Source: Bacillota bacterium (GTDB taxonomy: Bacteria; Bacillota; UBA4882; UBA8346). From it: a stretch of DNA of 64,000 bases. The stretch is taken from positions 1-64,000 of the forward strand of contig JAEXDA010000052.1 of NCBI GenBank assembly GCA_023401925.1, given 5' to 3'. The notes under the pieces are model-generated. The model searched no databases. It was not told where the DNA came from and saw nothing but the letters and a program-made list of their open reading frames with translations. Numbering within the stretch: position 1 is the stretch's first letter; each line of letters begins with the position of its first letter. Position numbers and translations under genes: made by a program. Below are positions 56,001 to 63,636 of the stretch, piece after piece.

Positions 56001-56879
56001 GGGGATTTTACTGAAAAGCCTCAATCTTACAGCTATGCAGTTGGTGATGGGACCCGGATAAAATCTCAATGGAAGGCAGCAAAACCTAGGGTTTTCATAC
56101 CGGTTTTTCCGGGCACGAACTGTGAATATGATACCGAAAAAGCATTTATTCGTGCTGGGGCAACTGTGGGAACTTTGGTATTCAGAAACCAAACTGCGGC
56201 TGATATTGAAAAGTCCATTGAACAAATGGTGAAGGCGATTAACAATTCCCAGATCATCATGTTGCCTGGCGGTTTTAGCGCCGGCGACGAGCCGGATGGT
56301 TCGGGGAAATTTATTGCGACGGTCTTCCGGAATCCTTATATTCAAGAAGCCGTAATGGGACTTTTGAAGGAACGCGATGGTTTGATGCTGGGCATTTGTA
56401 ACGGTTTCCAGGCGCTGATTAAACTGGGTTTGGTCCCTTATGGAGAAATTCGTGATTTGGGAGAGGATGCCCCAACTTTAACTTTTAATACCATTGGGCG
56501 GCATGTTTCTACCATGGTCCGGACCCGGATCGTTTCCAACCTTTCCCCATGGTTTGCCAATGTTACGTTGGGAGATATTCACACAATTGCGGTTTCCCAT
56601 GGTGAGGGGCGGTTTGTTGCCAGACCCGAGACATTAGCCGGTTTGGCGAAGCAGGGGCAAATTGCTACACAATATGTGGATTTGGATGGTAAGGCCACCT
56701 ATGATATTCAGTTTAATCCAAATGGTTCCCTCGACGCAATTGAAGGAATAACCAGTCCTGATGGGCGAATTTTAGGAAAGATGGGTCATTCGGAAAGGGT
56801 TGGCAACCAAGTTGGTAAGAATGTGCCGGGAAATAAGGATCAACGGATCTTTGAAGCGGGAGTGGAATATTTTAGCTGA
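53085..56879 (+). CDS. purL: Phosphoribosylformylglycinamidine synthase, single-chain
   Basis: Converts FGAR to FGAM with glutamine and ATP in purine synthesis. At 1264 residues it is the large one-chain type, with synthase and glutaminase fused, as in many Clostridia (in contrast to the PurLQS complex of Bacillus). It holds a first ATP domain (VLDTYWSDHCRHTTFLTH, FKNETHNHPTEIEPFGGAA) and a second half (GIPAIGGKDSMSGT). A C-terminal amidotransferase starts near 1004 (PVFPGTNCEYDTEKAF), with nucleophile Cys1105 in GICNGFQAL and a late His in SHGEGRF. I start at 53085, where AAGGGGAG is 6 bases upstream, rather than the ATG at 53064, which precedes that site. Confidence 0.96.
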   Translation: MSSYDVKRIFVEKKPGFDVEAQGLFRDLKYNLGIDHLKSLRIVNRYDVAGISEEEYQKARQVIFAELPVDTVTDEEIALDERWKVIASEFLPGQYDQRADSAGQCIQILTGHDRPAVKVGKLFLLEGHFNESDYQRMKEYCLNPLESQEASWEKPATLEMELPYPPNVKILSGFSGFSAKQLQALHQQLGLAMSLADLQFCQEYFRDIEKRDPSLTEIRVLDTYWSDHCRHTTFLTHIDDVVIEDGFYNRPVQEAYQKYLQNRLTIHGNKKKPLCLMDLATIAMKELRRQGLLDDLDVSDEINACSIMVDADINGEKQEWLVMFKNETHNHPTEIEPFGGAATCLGGAIRDPLSGRSYVYQALRVTGSGDPRTKIQDTIPGKLSQRKITRGAAAGFSAYGNQIGLATGQVAEVYDEGFVAKRMEIGAVVGAVPKANVKREEPEPGDVIILLGGRTGRDGCGGATGSSKEHNEESLLTCGAEVQKGNPPTERKIQRLFRNPEVSLLIKRCNDFGAGGVAVAIGELADGLEINLDAVPKKYEGLDGTELAISESQERMAVVVAAENVSKFCNAAAVENLEATVVAVVTALKRLQMFWRGKSIVDISRDFLNSNGAPQHSKVSVAAPDPGENIFKIIPQEVAASLQTGAIEKAWLINLERLNVCSQKGLVERFDSTIGAGTVLLPFGGGCQSTPAECMAAKLPVLDGDTTTGTLMSYGYNPAIGRWSPFYGAVYAMIEAVAKIVAGGGNFRNIRLTLQEYFEKLGQNEKNWGKPFSALLGAYYTQLQLGIPAIGGKDSMSGTFKDLTVPPTLVAFAMTVADVRTVISPEFKQTGSHVILIPLHRDSQELPDFESMAVNYDHIYQLISSGKVLAAHSVRTGGIAEAVTKMCFGNRIGFAFGGTLTAEQLFAPDYGSIILEIPASVDAAILFENIVYRELGSTTASPEISVHGVKIDLSSAYRSWNKPLETIFPTKAGDFTEKPQSYSYAVGDGTRIKSQWKAAKPRVFIPVFPGTNCEYDTEKAFIRAGATVGTLVFRNQTAADIEKSIEQMVKAINNSQIIMLPGGFSAGDEPDGSGKFIATVFRNPYIQEAVMGLLKERDGLMLGICNGFQALIKLGLVPYGEIRDLGEDAPTLTFNTIGRHVSTMVRTRIVSNLSPWFANVTLGDIHTIAVSHGEGRFVARPETLAGLAKQGQIATQYVDLDGKATYDIQFNPNGSLDAIEGITSPDGRILGKMGHSERVGNQVGKNVPGNKDQRIFEAGVEYFS

Positions 56880-56971
56880 TTGACAAACTAAAACATATGA
56901 AATGAAACCTGAAGTCCCGCAGAATTTCACAATGAAAGTTCAGCTGAAAGAAATTGTGAAACCTTTGAAAA

Positions 56972-57014
56972 AAAACGTCTCATTCAAGGTTAACCCTTAT
57001 CGGTGAGACGTTTT
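56972..57014. terminator. Terminator after purL, bidirectional
   Basis: AAAACGTCTCA (56972-56982) pairs perfectly with TGAGACGTTTT (57004-57014); an inner AAGG/CCTT pair tightens the loop. T-run is four bases on the plus strand and eight on the minus strand. Confidence 0.75.
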
Positions 57015-57082
57015 AAGAATTCATAATATGTTTGTTGGAGAGTTGCGGGTTAAGGTGAGGTGAATTGATGCATTGAATTTCG

Positions 57083-57117
57083 ATATCGTGTATAGGTAAG
57101 CGCACGATATTTATTTT
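57083..57117 (+). terminator. Hairpin with T-rich tail in the purL-SPOR gap
   Basis: ATATCGTG (57083-57090) pairs with CACGATAT (57103-57110), then TTATTTTT. It could end a short unrecognised transcript or be a second purL terminator. Confidence 0.4.
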
Positions 57118-57489
57118 TGCACAGCCTTCTTTATGTCCGGCCTTGCTTTTAAGATATCACGGTTTGATGGAAAATTGATGAATCGAATATGACAAATAGG
57201 TGAAAATGAAGGAGTCAAATATTATTGAGAGAACTAACCCGTGGGGCTGTCTAAAAGTTCTTTAAAATCAACAGGAAATCCAACAATCCTCTCAGCAAGT
57301 CAAGAGTTACAGGAGATTGCCTGGTTGATGGCGAATAAGTAATTAAGAAAGATGTGGAGTATTTTCATTCCCGGTTTTTTCGATGGATCATTTTTATATC
57401 GGGCTATGGAATTTTACAGGAATATTTTTTCATTTTGGTAGTATCCTTTATTGAGATAAAAGTGGGCATGATTTTTAGGGGGTGTATTA

Positions 57490-58077
57490 ATGGAACAGAA
57501 AAGTAAAGGGGCTAAATCGTTTTCAAATTTGTTGTCTAAAACAGCCGGTTTGGTTTTTTTCTCCTTTTTGGCCATATCATTAGGCGTAGTCTTTGGTTTG
57601 CTTTTTGAAGGCTGGGTTAAAGATCAACCGGGTACTCCGGTAAACACCGATAATTCATTACAGACTACCGATTTATCGACTGATGTATCGTCAGCCAGCA
57701 GTAAACCCGACATCAACACGAATGTAGATAACGTGAAGATTATTGATGAAACCGAATCGTCGAAACCGACTCATTCTTTACCCGATAAGCAGACTGCGGG
57801 CTCGACGACAGTCAATAAACCGGTACAAACCCCGGTAGTGAACCCTGGGGTTCCGGTGGTGAATGTAAAATTCAAAGTGCGGGTCGGTCCTTATGCAAAT
57901 CACAATGAAGCTCTGGCTGCCTCTCAACAACTTCATTCCTTGGGCTATCCCGTCTATGTGGGCAATAAACCTCCATTTTCCGTGCAGGTGGGAGCTTTCG
58001 CCGCGAGAGCCAACGCCGATCGCGTAAAAACCGAGCTTACCGGCAAGGGTTATAAAGTAAGTGTCGATCAAAATTAA
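57490..58077 (+). CDS. SPOR domain-containing membrane protein
   Basis: A protein of 195 residues with one TM helix (about 18-42, LVFFSFLAISLGVVFGLLF), a Ser/Thr/Asp-rich linker (about 45-125) and a C-terminal SPOR domain (about 126-195, FKVRVGPYANHNEALAASQQL, then FSVQVGAFAARANADRV). SPOR domains bind denuded glycan strands, usually at division septa or, in Bacillus, in spore wall processing. The topology fits an anchored cell-wall protein; the precise role is unknown. GGGGGTG precedes the ATG. Confidence 0.88.
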   Translation: MEQKSKGAKSFSNLLSKTAGLVFFSFLAISLGVVFGLLFEGWVKDQPGTPVNTDNSLQTTDLSTDVSSASSKPDINTNVDNVKIIDETESSKPTHSLPDKQTAGSTTVNKPVQTPVVNPGVPVVNVKFKVRVGPYANHNEALAASQQLHSLGYPVYVGNKPPFSVQVGAFAARANADRVKTELTGKGYKVSVDQN

Positions 58078-58143
58078 ATTAATTGAAGAATCGCTTCCCT
58101 AGGTCTATTCGAGGAAATTCTGGAATCCGACATTTTTGTTGAA

Positions 58144-58197
58144 AATAACCGGCCTATTTTGTTTAGCACAGCGTCATCAATAGGCTAGTTATTTTTT
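58144..58197 (+). terminator. Rho-independent terminator after the SPOR gene
   Basis: 58144-58158 pairs with 58179-58193 at 13 of 15 positions, followed by TTTTTT and more T. Confidence 0.75.
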
Positions 58198-58244
58198 ATT
58201 TTTTCCAGTTATTGAAATGGCTGCGGCTTTTTAATTGGATCTAC

Positions 58245-58273
58245 TTGTCAAACAAACTAAATAATGTTATGTT
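58245..58273 (+). promoter_or_regulatory. Candidate promoter of the NuoE-like gene
   Basis: TTGTCA (58245-58250) and TATGTT (58268-58273), 17 bases apart. The -10 is weak. Confidence 0.45.
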
Positions 58274-58409
58274 GGATTTATATTGATTCACCGTAGAACA
58301 GATCAACTGTGCTTTTTTTATTTAAGCCAATGAAATGGTAGGCAGCGGATATATTGCAATCGTAATGCTGCTGTTATCAAAATAGGCGAAAAAGATGGGA
58401 GGATAAACT

Positions 58410-58925
58410 ATGGGTGAAGTTTGTAGATCTTGTTCAGGCGCTTCTAATGAGTTCGATCCGCGTTATGAGCGGCTTCAAAAGATCATCGCCGAGCACCGGG
58501 GGAAGCCGGGGGCTTTAATTCCGGTTCTGCACCAAGCACAAGAAATGTTTGGTTATTTGGCAGAGGATGTTCAGGAGTTGGTCGCGGAAGGTTTGGGAAT
58601 TCCTTTGTCCGAGGTTTATGGAGTCATTACGTTTTATTCACTGTTTTCAACCAAACCCCGTGGGGAAAATACCATCGGTGTTTGTATGGGAACCGCTTGC
58701 TACGTTAAGGGTGCAGCCGACATTTTAAGAGCGATTCAAACGGAGATAGGGGTAGAAATTGATGATACCAGTAAAGATGGTTTATTCACTTTAACGGTTA
58801 CCCGGTGTTTGGGCGCCTGCGGACTCGCTCCTGTCATTACAATCGGGGAAGATGTTTATGGACGGCTAACTCCTGATAAAATTCCCGATATCATAAACAA
58901 ATACCGGAAAAGCAATTTGAAATGA
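58410..58925 (+). CDS. NuoE/HydC-like [2Fe-2S] subunit of NADH-linked hydrogenase or dehydrogenase
   Basis: A thioredoxin-fold subunit of 171 residues with one [2Fe-2S] cluster. The four ligands are Cys92 and Cys97 (VCMGTACYVKGA) and Cys133 and Cys137 (CLGACGLAP). Upstream residues include PVLHQAQEMFGYLAE and VYGVITFYSLF, usual for HydC and NuoE. An extra CRSC near the start may be structural. In bifurcating [FeFe]-hydrogenases HydC works with HydB and HydA; here the HydB-like gene follows but no HydA-like gene is in the window. GGGAGGA precedes the ATG. Confidence 0.94.
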   Translation: MGEVCRSCSGASNEFDPRYERLQKIIAEHRGKPGALIPVLHQAQEMFGYLAEDVQELVAEGLGIPLSEVYGVITFYSLFSTKPRGENTIGVCMGTACYVKGAADILRAIQTEIGVEIDDTSKDGLFTLTVTRCLGACGLAPVITIGEDVYGRLTPDKIPDIINKYRKSNLK

Positions 58926-59269
58926 ATTTTGAAGTTATTTGATGATTTTGTTTGTGAAAAAATGAACAAGCGACTCCTCGAAAATGGAATGTGAGAGGAG
59001 GGAGATCTTAACCGCAGTTCATCATAATTTGGTAATGCTTTTGATGGATGGCTTAAGACTTACCTCTTTCTACATGAAACACAGCTCCGTTTGATACTAC
59101 ACACACGCAAGGTTTTGACTTTGGTATCGGGATAATCAGAAATCAGAACGAACACACTCTCGAAGGGGTATTTCCTGAATAAACCTTGGTTTAGTTATGG
59201 TTATTAAAGTTGGGAAGTTTTTGTTTTGATACTTTAAAACTGTACAGCGAATATTGGGGGGATTCATTG
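58926..59269 (+). other. 344-base gap between the NuoE-like and NuoF-like genes
   Basis: Longer than usual for this operon. It has a CTCCTC/GAGGAG hairpin near 58974-59000, a 36-codon open frame from 58985 without a ribosome site (its GAGG lies inside), and no recognisable remnant of the extra genes often found here. A GGGGGGA site just before 59270 serves the next gene. Confidence 0.45.
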
Positions 59270-61060
59270 ATGGAATCATATCGCAGACATGTTTTAGTCT
59301 GTGCCGGGGCTGGTTGTATTTCGTCCGGTTGCAAAGAGGTTGAGCGGAACCTCATTAGCGAACTTCAAAGTCATCGCCTGGATAATGAAATTAAGGTCAT
59401 TCCAACCGGTTGCATCGGCAGCTGTGATTTAGGACCGGTAATTGTGGTTTACCCCGAAGGAGTGTTTTATGAGCGGGTTAAAGCACAGGACGTTAAAGCG
59501 ATTGTTGAGGAACATTTGGTGGGAAATGAACCGGTGGAGCGACTGTTGCATAAGGATAGCACCGGTAAAACAATCACTCATTATCAAGATATACCGTTTT
59601 TCAATAAACAGTTGCGGATTGCTTTGCGCAACGTCGGAAGTATCAATCCGGAAGCCATCGAGGATTATGTAGCCCGGGATGGTTATGCTGCCCTGGGTAA
59701 AGTGTTGACCTCCTATAAGCCGGGAGATGTGGCGGATATCGTAAAACGTTCCGGTTTGAGGGGCCGTGGCGGGGCAGGGTTTCCAACCGGTGTCAAGTGG
59801 GAGTTGACGATGAATGCGCCCGGTGATGAGAAATATGTCGTTTGTAACGCCGATGAAGGTGATCCGGGCGCTTTTATGGATCGAAGCGTTTTGGAAGGTG
59901 ATCCTCATGCGGTCATCGAAGCCATGGCAATTGCCGGATACACCATAGGGTCTAAACAGGGATATGTGTATGTACGGGCGGAATATCCTTTAGCAGTCGA
60001 ACGGCTTGGTCGTGCTATCATCAAGGCCCGTGAATTTGGGGCATTGGGGAAAAATATCTTTCATAGCGGGTTTGATTTTGATATGGAAATCCGGGTCGGC
60101 GCCGGAGCCTTTGTATGCGGGGAAGAAACGGCCTTGATTGCTTCGATTGAAGGGAAAAGGGGCGAACCCAGTCCCAAGCCGCCGTTTCCGGCAGTTAAAG
60201 GTGTTTGGGGGAAACCGACACTGATTAATAATGTGGAAACGTATGCCAATATCGCGCCGATCATTTTGAGAGGCGCCGAGTGGTTTGCCGGGATCGGTAC
60301 GGAAAAGAGCAAAGGTACCAAGGTGTTTGCCATTGCCGGAAAGATTAAAAATACCGGTTTGGTGGAGGTTCCCATTGGAACGAAGTTACGGGAAATCATC
60401 TTTGATTTGGGCGGGGGAATCCCTGGCGGCAAGAAATTCAAAGCAGCCCAGACCGGTGGGCCATCCGGCGGCTGTTTAACGACCGAACATTTGGATCTGC
60501 CCATGGATTATGAATCTTTAAAAGCCGTCGGTTCGATGATGGGTTCCGGTGGTTTGATTGTTATGGATGAAGATACGTGCATGGTTGATGTCGCCCGGTT
60601 CTTCTTGGACTTTACCCAGGATGAGTCCTGCGGGAAATGTACGCCTTGCCGGATAGGGACCAAACGGATGCTGGAGATTTTGACCAGGATTACGGAGGGT
60701 AAAGGAGTTCCCAGTGATTTGGAAGCCTTGGAGACCTTGGCCAAACATATCAGCAGCACTGCTTTATGCGGATTGGGCCAGTCAGCTCCGCAGCCGGTAT
60801 TATCCACCATGAAGTATTTCCGGGACGAATATGAAGCGCATATTTATGATAAGCGTTGTCCGGCCGGAGTATGTAAGGCTCTGTTATCGTATAAGGTCAA
60901 AGCCGATCTTTGCCGTGGATGTTCGATCTGCGCCAAACATTGCCCGGCTTCAGCGATTACTGGCGAAACCAAAAAGGCTCACGTCATTAACAGTCTAAAA
61001 TGCGTTAAGTGCGGCGTCTGTATGCAGAAGTGTCCGTTCAAGGCGATTGAGTTGAGCTAA
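59270..61060 (+). CDS. NuoF/HydB-like NADH- and FMN-binding subunit
   Basis: The NADH-oxidising or flavin-bifurcating subunit, 596 residues. An N-terminal thioredoxin-like [2Fe-2S] domain has Cys11, Cys16, Cys48 and Cys52. The FMN/NADH core shows SGLRGRGGAGFPTGVKW and NADEGDPGAFMDRSVLEGDPH, then ESCGKCTPCRIGT with the [4Fe-4S] ligands. The C-terminal 80 residues form a 2x[4Fe-4S] ferredoxin (CRGCSICAKHCPA, CVKCGVCMQKCPF). This domain order is that of HydB in electron-bifurcating hydrogenases and of NAD-dependent formate dehydrogenase beta subunits. ATG at 59270 has GGGGGGATT upstream; the frame is open to 59210. The catalytic partner must be elsewhere. Confidence 0.95.
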   Translation: MESYRRHVLVCAGAGCISSGCKEVERNLISELQSHRLDNEIKVIPTGCIGSCDLGPVIVVYPEGVFYERVKAQDVKAIVEEHLVGNEPVERLLHKDSTGKTITHYQDIPFFNKQLRIALRNVGSINPEAIEDYVARDGYAALGKVLTSYKPGDVADIVKRSGLRGRGGAGFPTGVKWELTMNAPGDEKYVVCNADEGDPGAFMDRSVLEGDPHAVIEAMAIAGYTIGSKQGYVYVRAEYPLAVERLGRAIIKAREFGALGKNIFHSGFDFDMEIRVGAGAFVCGEETALIASIEGKRGEPSPKPPFPAVKGVWGKPTLINNVETYANIAPIILRGAEWFAGIGTEKSKGTKVFAIAGKIKNTGLVEVPIGTKLREIIFDLGGGIPGGKKFKAAQTGGPSGGCLTTEHLDLPMDYESLKAVGSMMGSGGLIVMDEDTCMVDVARFFLDFTQDESCGKCTPCRIGTKRMLEILTRITEGKGVPSDLEALETLAKHISSTALCGLGQSAPQPVLSTMKYFRDEYEAHIYDKRCPAGVCKALLSYKVKADLCRGCSICAKHCPASAITGETKKAHVINSLKCVKCGVCMQKCPFKAIELS

Positions 61061-61135
61061 TACTTTTGTATGCGGATAATGGGGGCGAACCGTTCTTACA
61101 AGCCTATGTAGCCAGAAGACCAGTATAACAAAAGC

Positions 61136-61257
61136 AAAAGGCTGTCGAAAAAGTACTTTACAATCAATAAGAATTGCAATGGACTCCATTGTCGATTAAA
61201 CAGGGAGTATATATTGTAATTTTTTGTTGATGAATTTACTTTTCAGATAGCCTTTTT
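61136..61257 (+). terminator. Long imperfect hairpin with T-run after the NuoF-like gene
   Basis: AAAAGGCTGTCGAAAAAGT at the left pairs imperfectly with the right arm ending AGCCTTTTT. The complementarity continues inward for about 44 bases each side, with mismatches. It ends in T and works as a terminator, but its 122-base length and GGCTGTC ends also resemble a small mobile-element relic. Confidence 0.5.
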
Positions 61258-61506
61258 ATGTACTTAAAAGCCTAATATCTTTCCTCCCAGCCAACAGTCT
61301 CCCCTAAAAACTATGATTGTAAGTAGGAAAAGGGCCCCGTGAGAAAACGAGCAAAACATTTCATAATGTAACAATATTGATCAAAATTTTCAGGAATACT
61401 GTATACATGATAATACTAATCTTAGCTAAACAACGAAGGAAGAAAAATACGTTTATGTTCATATGTGATTTTTTTTGGATAAAAGAAGATAATTTTCTTT
61501 GAAAGA

Positions 61507-61556
61507 TTGCAGGAATTTGCAAAAAATAGCAGAAAATATAATCATAAAATTGCAGA
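61507..61556 (+). promoter_or_regulatory. Phased GCA repeats overlapping a -10 box, likely DeoR operator
   Basis: GCA occurs at 61509, 61519 and 61529, exactly 10 bases apart, each followed by A/G-rich sequence, and again at 61552 (TTGCAG). A perfect TATAAT at 61537-61542 lies inside the array. One-turn spacing on the same DNA face fits a multimeric repressor such as the DeoR protein encoded just downstream. Confidence 0.5.
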
Positions 61557-61619
61557 TATGTTAAACCGGTCCATGCTAAATGTCCGGTGATTGAATGAAT
61601 CCAACCCTGGAGGAATATC

Positions 61620-62429
61620 ATGACGCAGAATAGTCAAGAGTCCATTTTGCCGGCAGAAAGAAGAAAACGGATTTTAGAGCATATTCAACAAAATGGCAGT
61701 GGCCGAATTGAAGAATTAGCGTCCGTTTTGGGAGTTTCTGAGGCCACGGTGAGGCGGGATCTGTCCATACTTGAAACGGATGGTTTTGTCGATCGCACTC
61801 ACGGAGGGGCTGTTCTTCCTGAAACGAGTACCGCCTTTGAACGTCTTTACTCCGAGAAAAGGGCTATTCTTTCCGAGGAAAAGCAGGCGATTGGGATCAA
61901 AGCGGCCAGCATGATTTCGGATGGAGAAACCCTCATTTTGGACTCGGGATCGACCACTTTTGAAATTGCCCGGAACCTCACTTTTCACAAAAATCTTACT
62001 ATCATCACTTATGACCTATTCATAGCCAGCAGCATCATTTATGATCCGTCGACCACCATCATTGTTACCGGTGGGGTTCGGCGGGACGGTTTTAATATTT
62101 TGGTTGGCCCGATAGCTGAAGAACTGCTTCGCCAAGTCAGAGTTAATAAAGCATTTATCGGAGCCGATGCCGTCGACGTTGCACAAGGAATTACCAATGC
62201 AACATTTACTGAAGTATCCATTAAACGATTGATTATTGAGGCTGCCAATGAAGTGATTTTGGTCGCGGATCATTCGAAATTTGGGAAATTAGCATTAGCT
62301 AAGGTATGTTCGCTTGAACAGGTTGATCATATTGTGACGGATCAGAAAGTTGATGATTCGATTCTACAGGGGATTTTGCGGTTAGAAATCCCATATACCG
62401 TTGTTGATACCGAAGAGAAAAATATTTAA
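61620..62429 (+). CDS. DeoR/GlpR family transcriptional regulator
   Basis: A sugar-responsive repressor of 269 residues. The N-terminal helix-turn-helix reads RIEELASVLGVSEATVRRDLSILE, followed by the DeoR hallmark THGGAVLPE. The C-terminal sensor domain has ILDSGSTTFEIARNL and a phosphosugar-isomerase-like fold with KAFIGADAV and ILVADHSKFGKLAL. The ligand is normally a phosphorylated sugar. TGGAGGA precedes the ATG. The gene is the first of an operon-like group with a sugar-binding protein and an ABC ATPase, which it probably controls along with itself. Confidence 0.95.
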   Translation: MTQNSQESILPAERRKRILEHIQQNGSGRIEELASVLGVSEATVRRDLSILETDGFVDRTHGGAVLPETSTAFERLYSEKRAILSEEKQAIGIKAASMISDGETLILDSGSTTFEIARNLTFHKNLTIITYDLFIASSIIYDPSTTIIVTGGVRRDGFNILVGPIAEELLRQVRVNKAFIGADAVDVAQGITNATFTEVSIKRLIIEAANEVILVADHSKFGKLALAKVCSLEQVDHIVTDQKVDDSILQGILRLEIPYTVVDTEEKNI

Positions 62430-62542
62430 CTCTATCTATGCAGTTCCGATTTGCATGGATTGGGCTTCTAATACATACGAAAGGAGGTTTGTTTTTATTG
62501 GCTTTGTGACTTTAAAACTTAATAGTGGAGGCGTACACATCG

Positions 62543-63541
62543 ATGAAAAAGTTTCTTTTGGTATTTGCTCTATTAGGCATACTGTCAGTGATGGTTGCAC
62601 CAATGAATTCGCAATCTGCAGCCTTGGCAAAAAAGAAGTATACAATCGCCACGGTTGTAAAATTAAGCGGAGTGCAATGGTTTAACCGGATGGAAGAAGG
62701 AGTTAAGAAATTCGGAAAAGACACGGGATATGCGACTTTCCAACAAGGACCGCCGAAAGCCGATGCCGCGCTTCAAGTCCAAATTATCGAGGATTTAATT
62801 GCGCAACGGGTTGATGCAATCTGTGTAGTTCCGTTTTCTCCAGAAGCTTTGGAACCGGTTTTGAAAAAAGCAATGGACAAAGGGATCGTAGTTATCAGTC
62901 ATGAAGCATCCAATATGAAAAATATTAACTATGATATCGAAGCATTTGATAATGCAAGCTACGGTTCGCACTTAATGGATCATCTGGCAAAACTAATGGG
63001 TGGTAAAGGCGAATACGCCGTTTTTGTAGGGAGCCTGACATCCAAAACCCATAATGAATGGGTTGATGCCGGAATTGCACGTCAAAAAAAGATGTATCCG
63101 AATATGAAGTTGGTAACCGATAAGGTAGAATCCAATGATGACCAAACCCAAGCTTATAATAAGACCAAAGAATTACTTAAAAAATATCCCAATTTAAAGG
63201 GAATTCAAGGAAGCTCGGCTATCGATCCGGCAGGTTCGGGATTGGCTGTTGAAGAAATGGGATTGCAAGGCAAAGTATTTGTTGTCGGGACTAGTTTGGT
63301 TTCAGTTTCCAGCAAATATTTGAATTCCGGCGCCACCAATTTAATCAGTTTTTGGGATCCGGCCGATGCGGGGTATGCTATGAATAAATTAGCCGTAATG
63401 ATTCTCGACGGTAAGAAAATTAATAACGGCGCCAATTTAGGCATACAAGGCTACAACAATCTGACACTCAAAGGAAAAGTGTTGTATGGCCAAGCGTGGG
63501 TTGATGTCACAAAAACGAATATGAATCAATATAATTTCTAA
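62543..63541 (+). CDS. Sugar ABC transporter substrate-binding protein (LsrB/RhaS-like, CUT2)
   Basis: The binding protein of a ribose-type importer. The 332 residues have a signal peptide (about 1-30) without a clear lipobox cysteine. The mature protein follows the LsrB/RhaS pattern: KYTIATVVKLSGVQWFNRM, QGPPKADAALQVQIIEDLI, VPFSPEALEPVLKKAMDKGI and the ending VDVTKTNMNQYNF. Residues matching several LsrB AI-2 contacts differ (SHE in place of the TWD stretch), so a sugar such as rhamnose is at least as likely as AI-2. GTGGAGG lies about 11 bases before the ATG at 62543. A hairpin follows the stop. Confidence 0.9.
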   Translation: MKKFLLVFALLGILSVMVAPMNSQSAALAKKKYTIATVVKLSGVQWFNRMEEGVKKFGKDTGYATFQQGPPKADAALQVQIIEDLIAQRVDAICVVPFSPEALEPVLKKAMDKGIVVISHEASNMKNINYDIEAFDNASYGSHLMDHLAKLMGGKGEYAVFVGSLTSKTHNEWVDAGIARQKKMYPNMKLVTDKVESNDDQTQAYNKTKELLKKYPNLKGIQGSSAIDPAGSGLAVEEMGLQGKVFVVGTSLVSVSSKYLNSGATNLISFWDPADAGYAMNKLAVMILDGKKINNGANLGIQGYNNLTLKGKVLYGQAWVDVTKTNMNQYNF

Positions 63542-63550
63542 CCGTCTCTC

Positions 63551-63595
63551 AAATAGCAGTTAAGCGAAAACATTGGTTCTGCTTAACTGCTATTT
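63551..63595 (+). other. Intercistronic stem-loop after the binding-protein gene
   Basis: A perfect 15-bp stem (63551-63565 with 63581-63595) with a 15-base loop and no T-run, just after the stop codon. The placement matches the hairpin at 32527-32562 in the other sugar operon and suits 3'-end protection of the binding-protein mRNA. Confidence 0.8.
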
Positions 63596-63636
63596 GGCTT
63601 TATGCCATCCGAATGAATTAGGGAAGGATAATTAAA

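Larger units (their letters stand above)
56880..57489. other. 610-base intergenic region between purL and the SPOR gene
   Basis: It contains the purL terminator (56972-57014) and a second hairpin with T-rich tail (57083-57110). Near 57242 stands GGGGCTGTCTAAAAG, a sequence like transposon or terminator ends. No reading frame of more than about 20 codons with a ribosome site is convincing. The last 120 bases are AT-rich leader of the next gene. Confidence 0.5.
58078..58409 (+). other. Intergenic region between the SPOR gene and the NuoE-like gene
   Basis: It holds the SPOR gene terminator (58144-58197), then a candidate promoter (58245-58273) for the hydrogenase-type genes and a small ACAG/CTGT hairpin with seven T at about 58297-58321 in the leader. 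That last element could be an attenuator. No gene is supported. Confidence 0.5.
61061..61619 (+). other. 559-base region between the NuoF-like and DeoR genes
   Basis: It carries a long imperfect hairpin (61136-61257) that probably ends the NuoF transcript, and the phased repeats and -10 box before the DeoR gene (61507-61556). Between them is AT-rich DNA with no supported gene; no HydA fragment is seen. Confidence 0.5.

Noticed and set aside
57207..57300. Possible short peptide or transposase remnant before the SPOR gene
   Set aside because: Frames are under 20 codons and no recognisable transposase sequence is present.
62401..62685. 94-codon frame between the DeoR gene and the binding-protein gene
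   Set aside because: It overlaps both neighbours in another frame and has no family resemblance.
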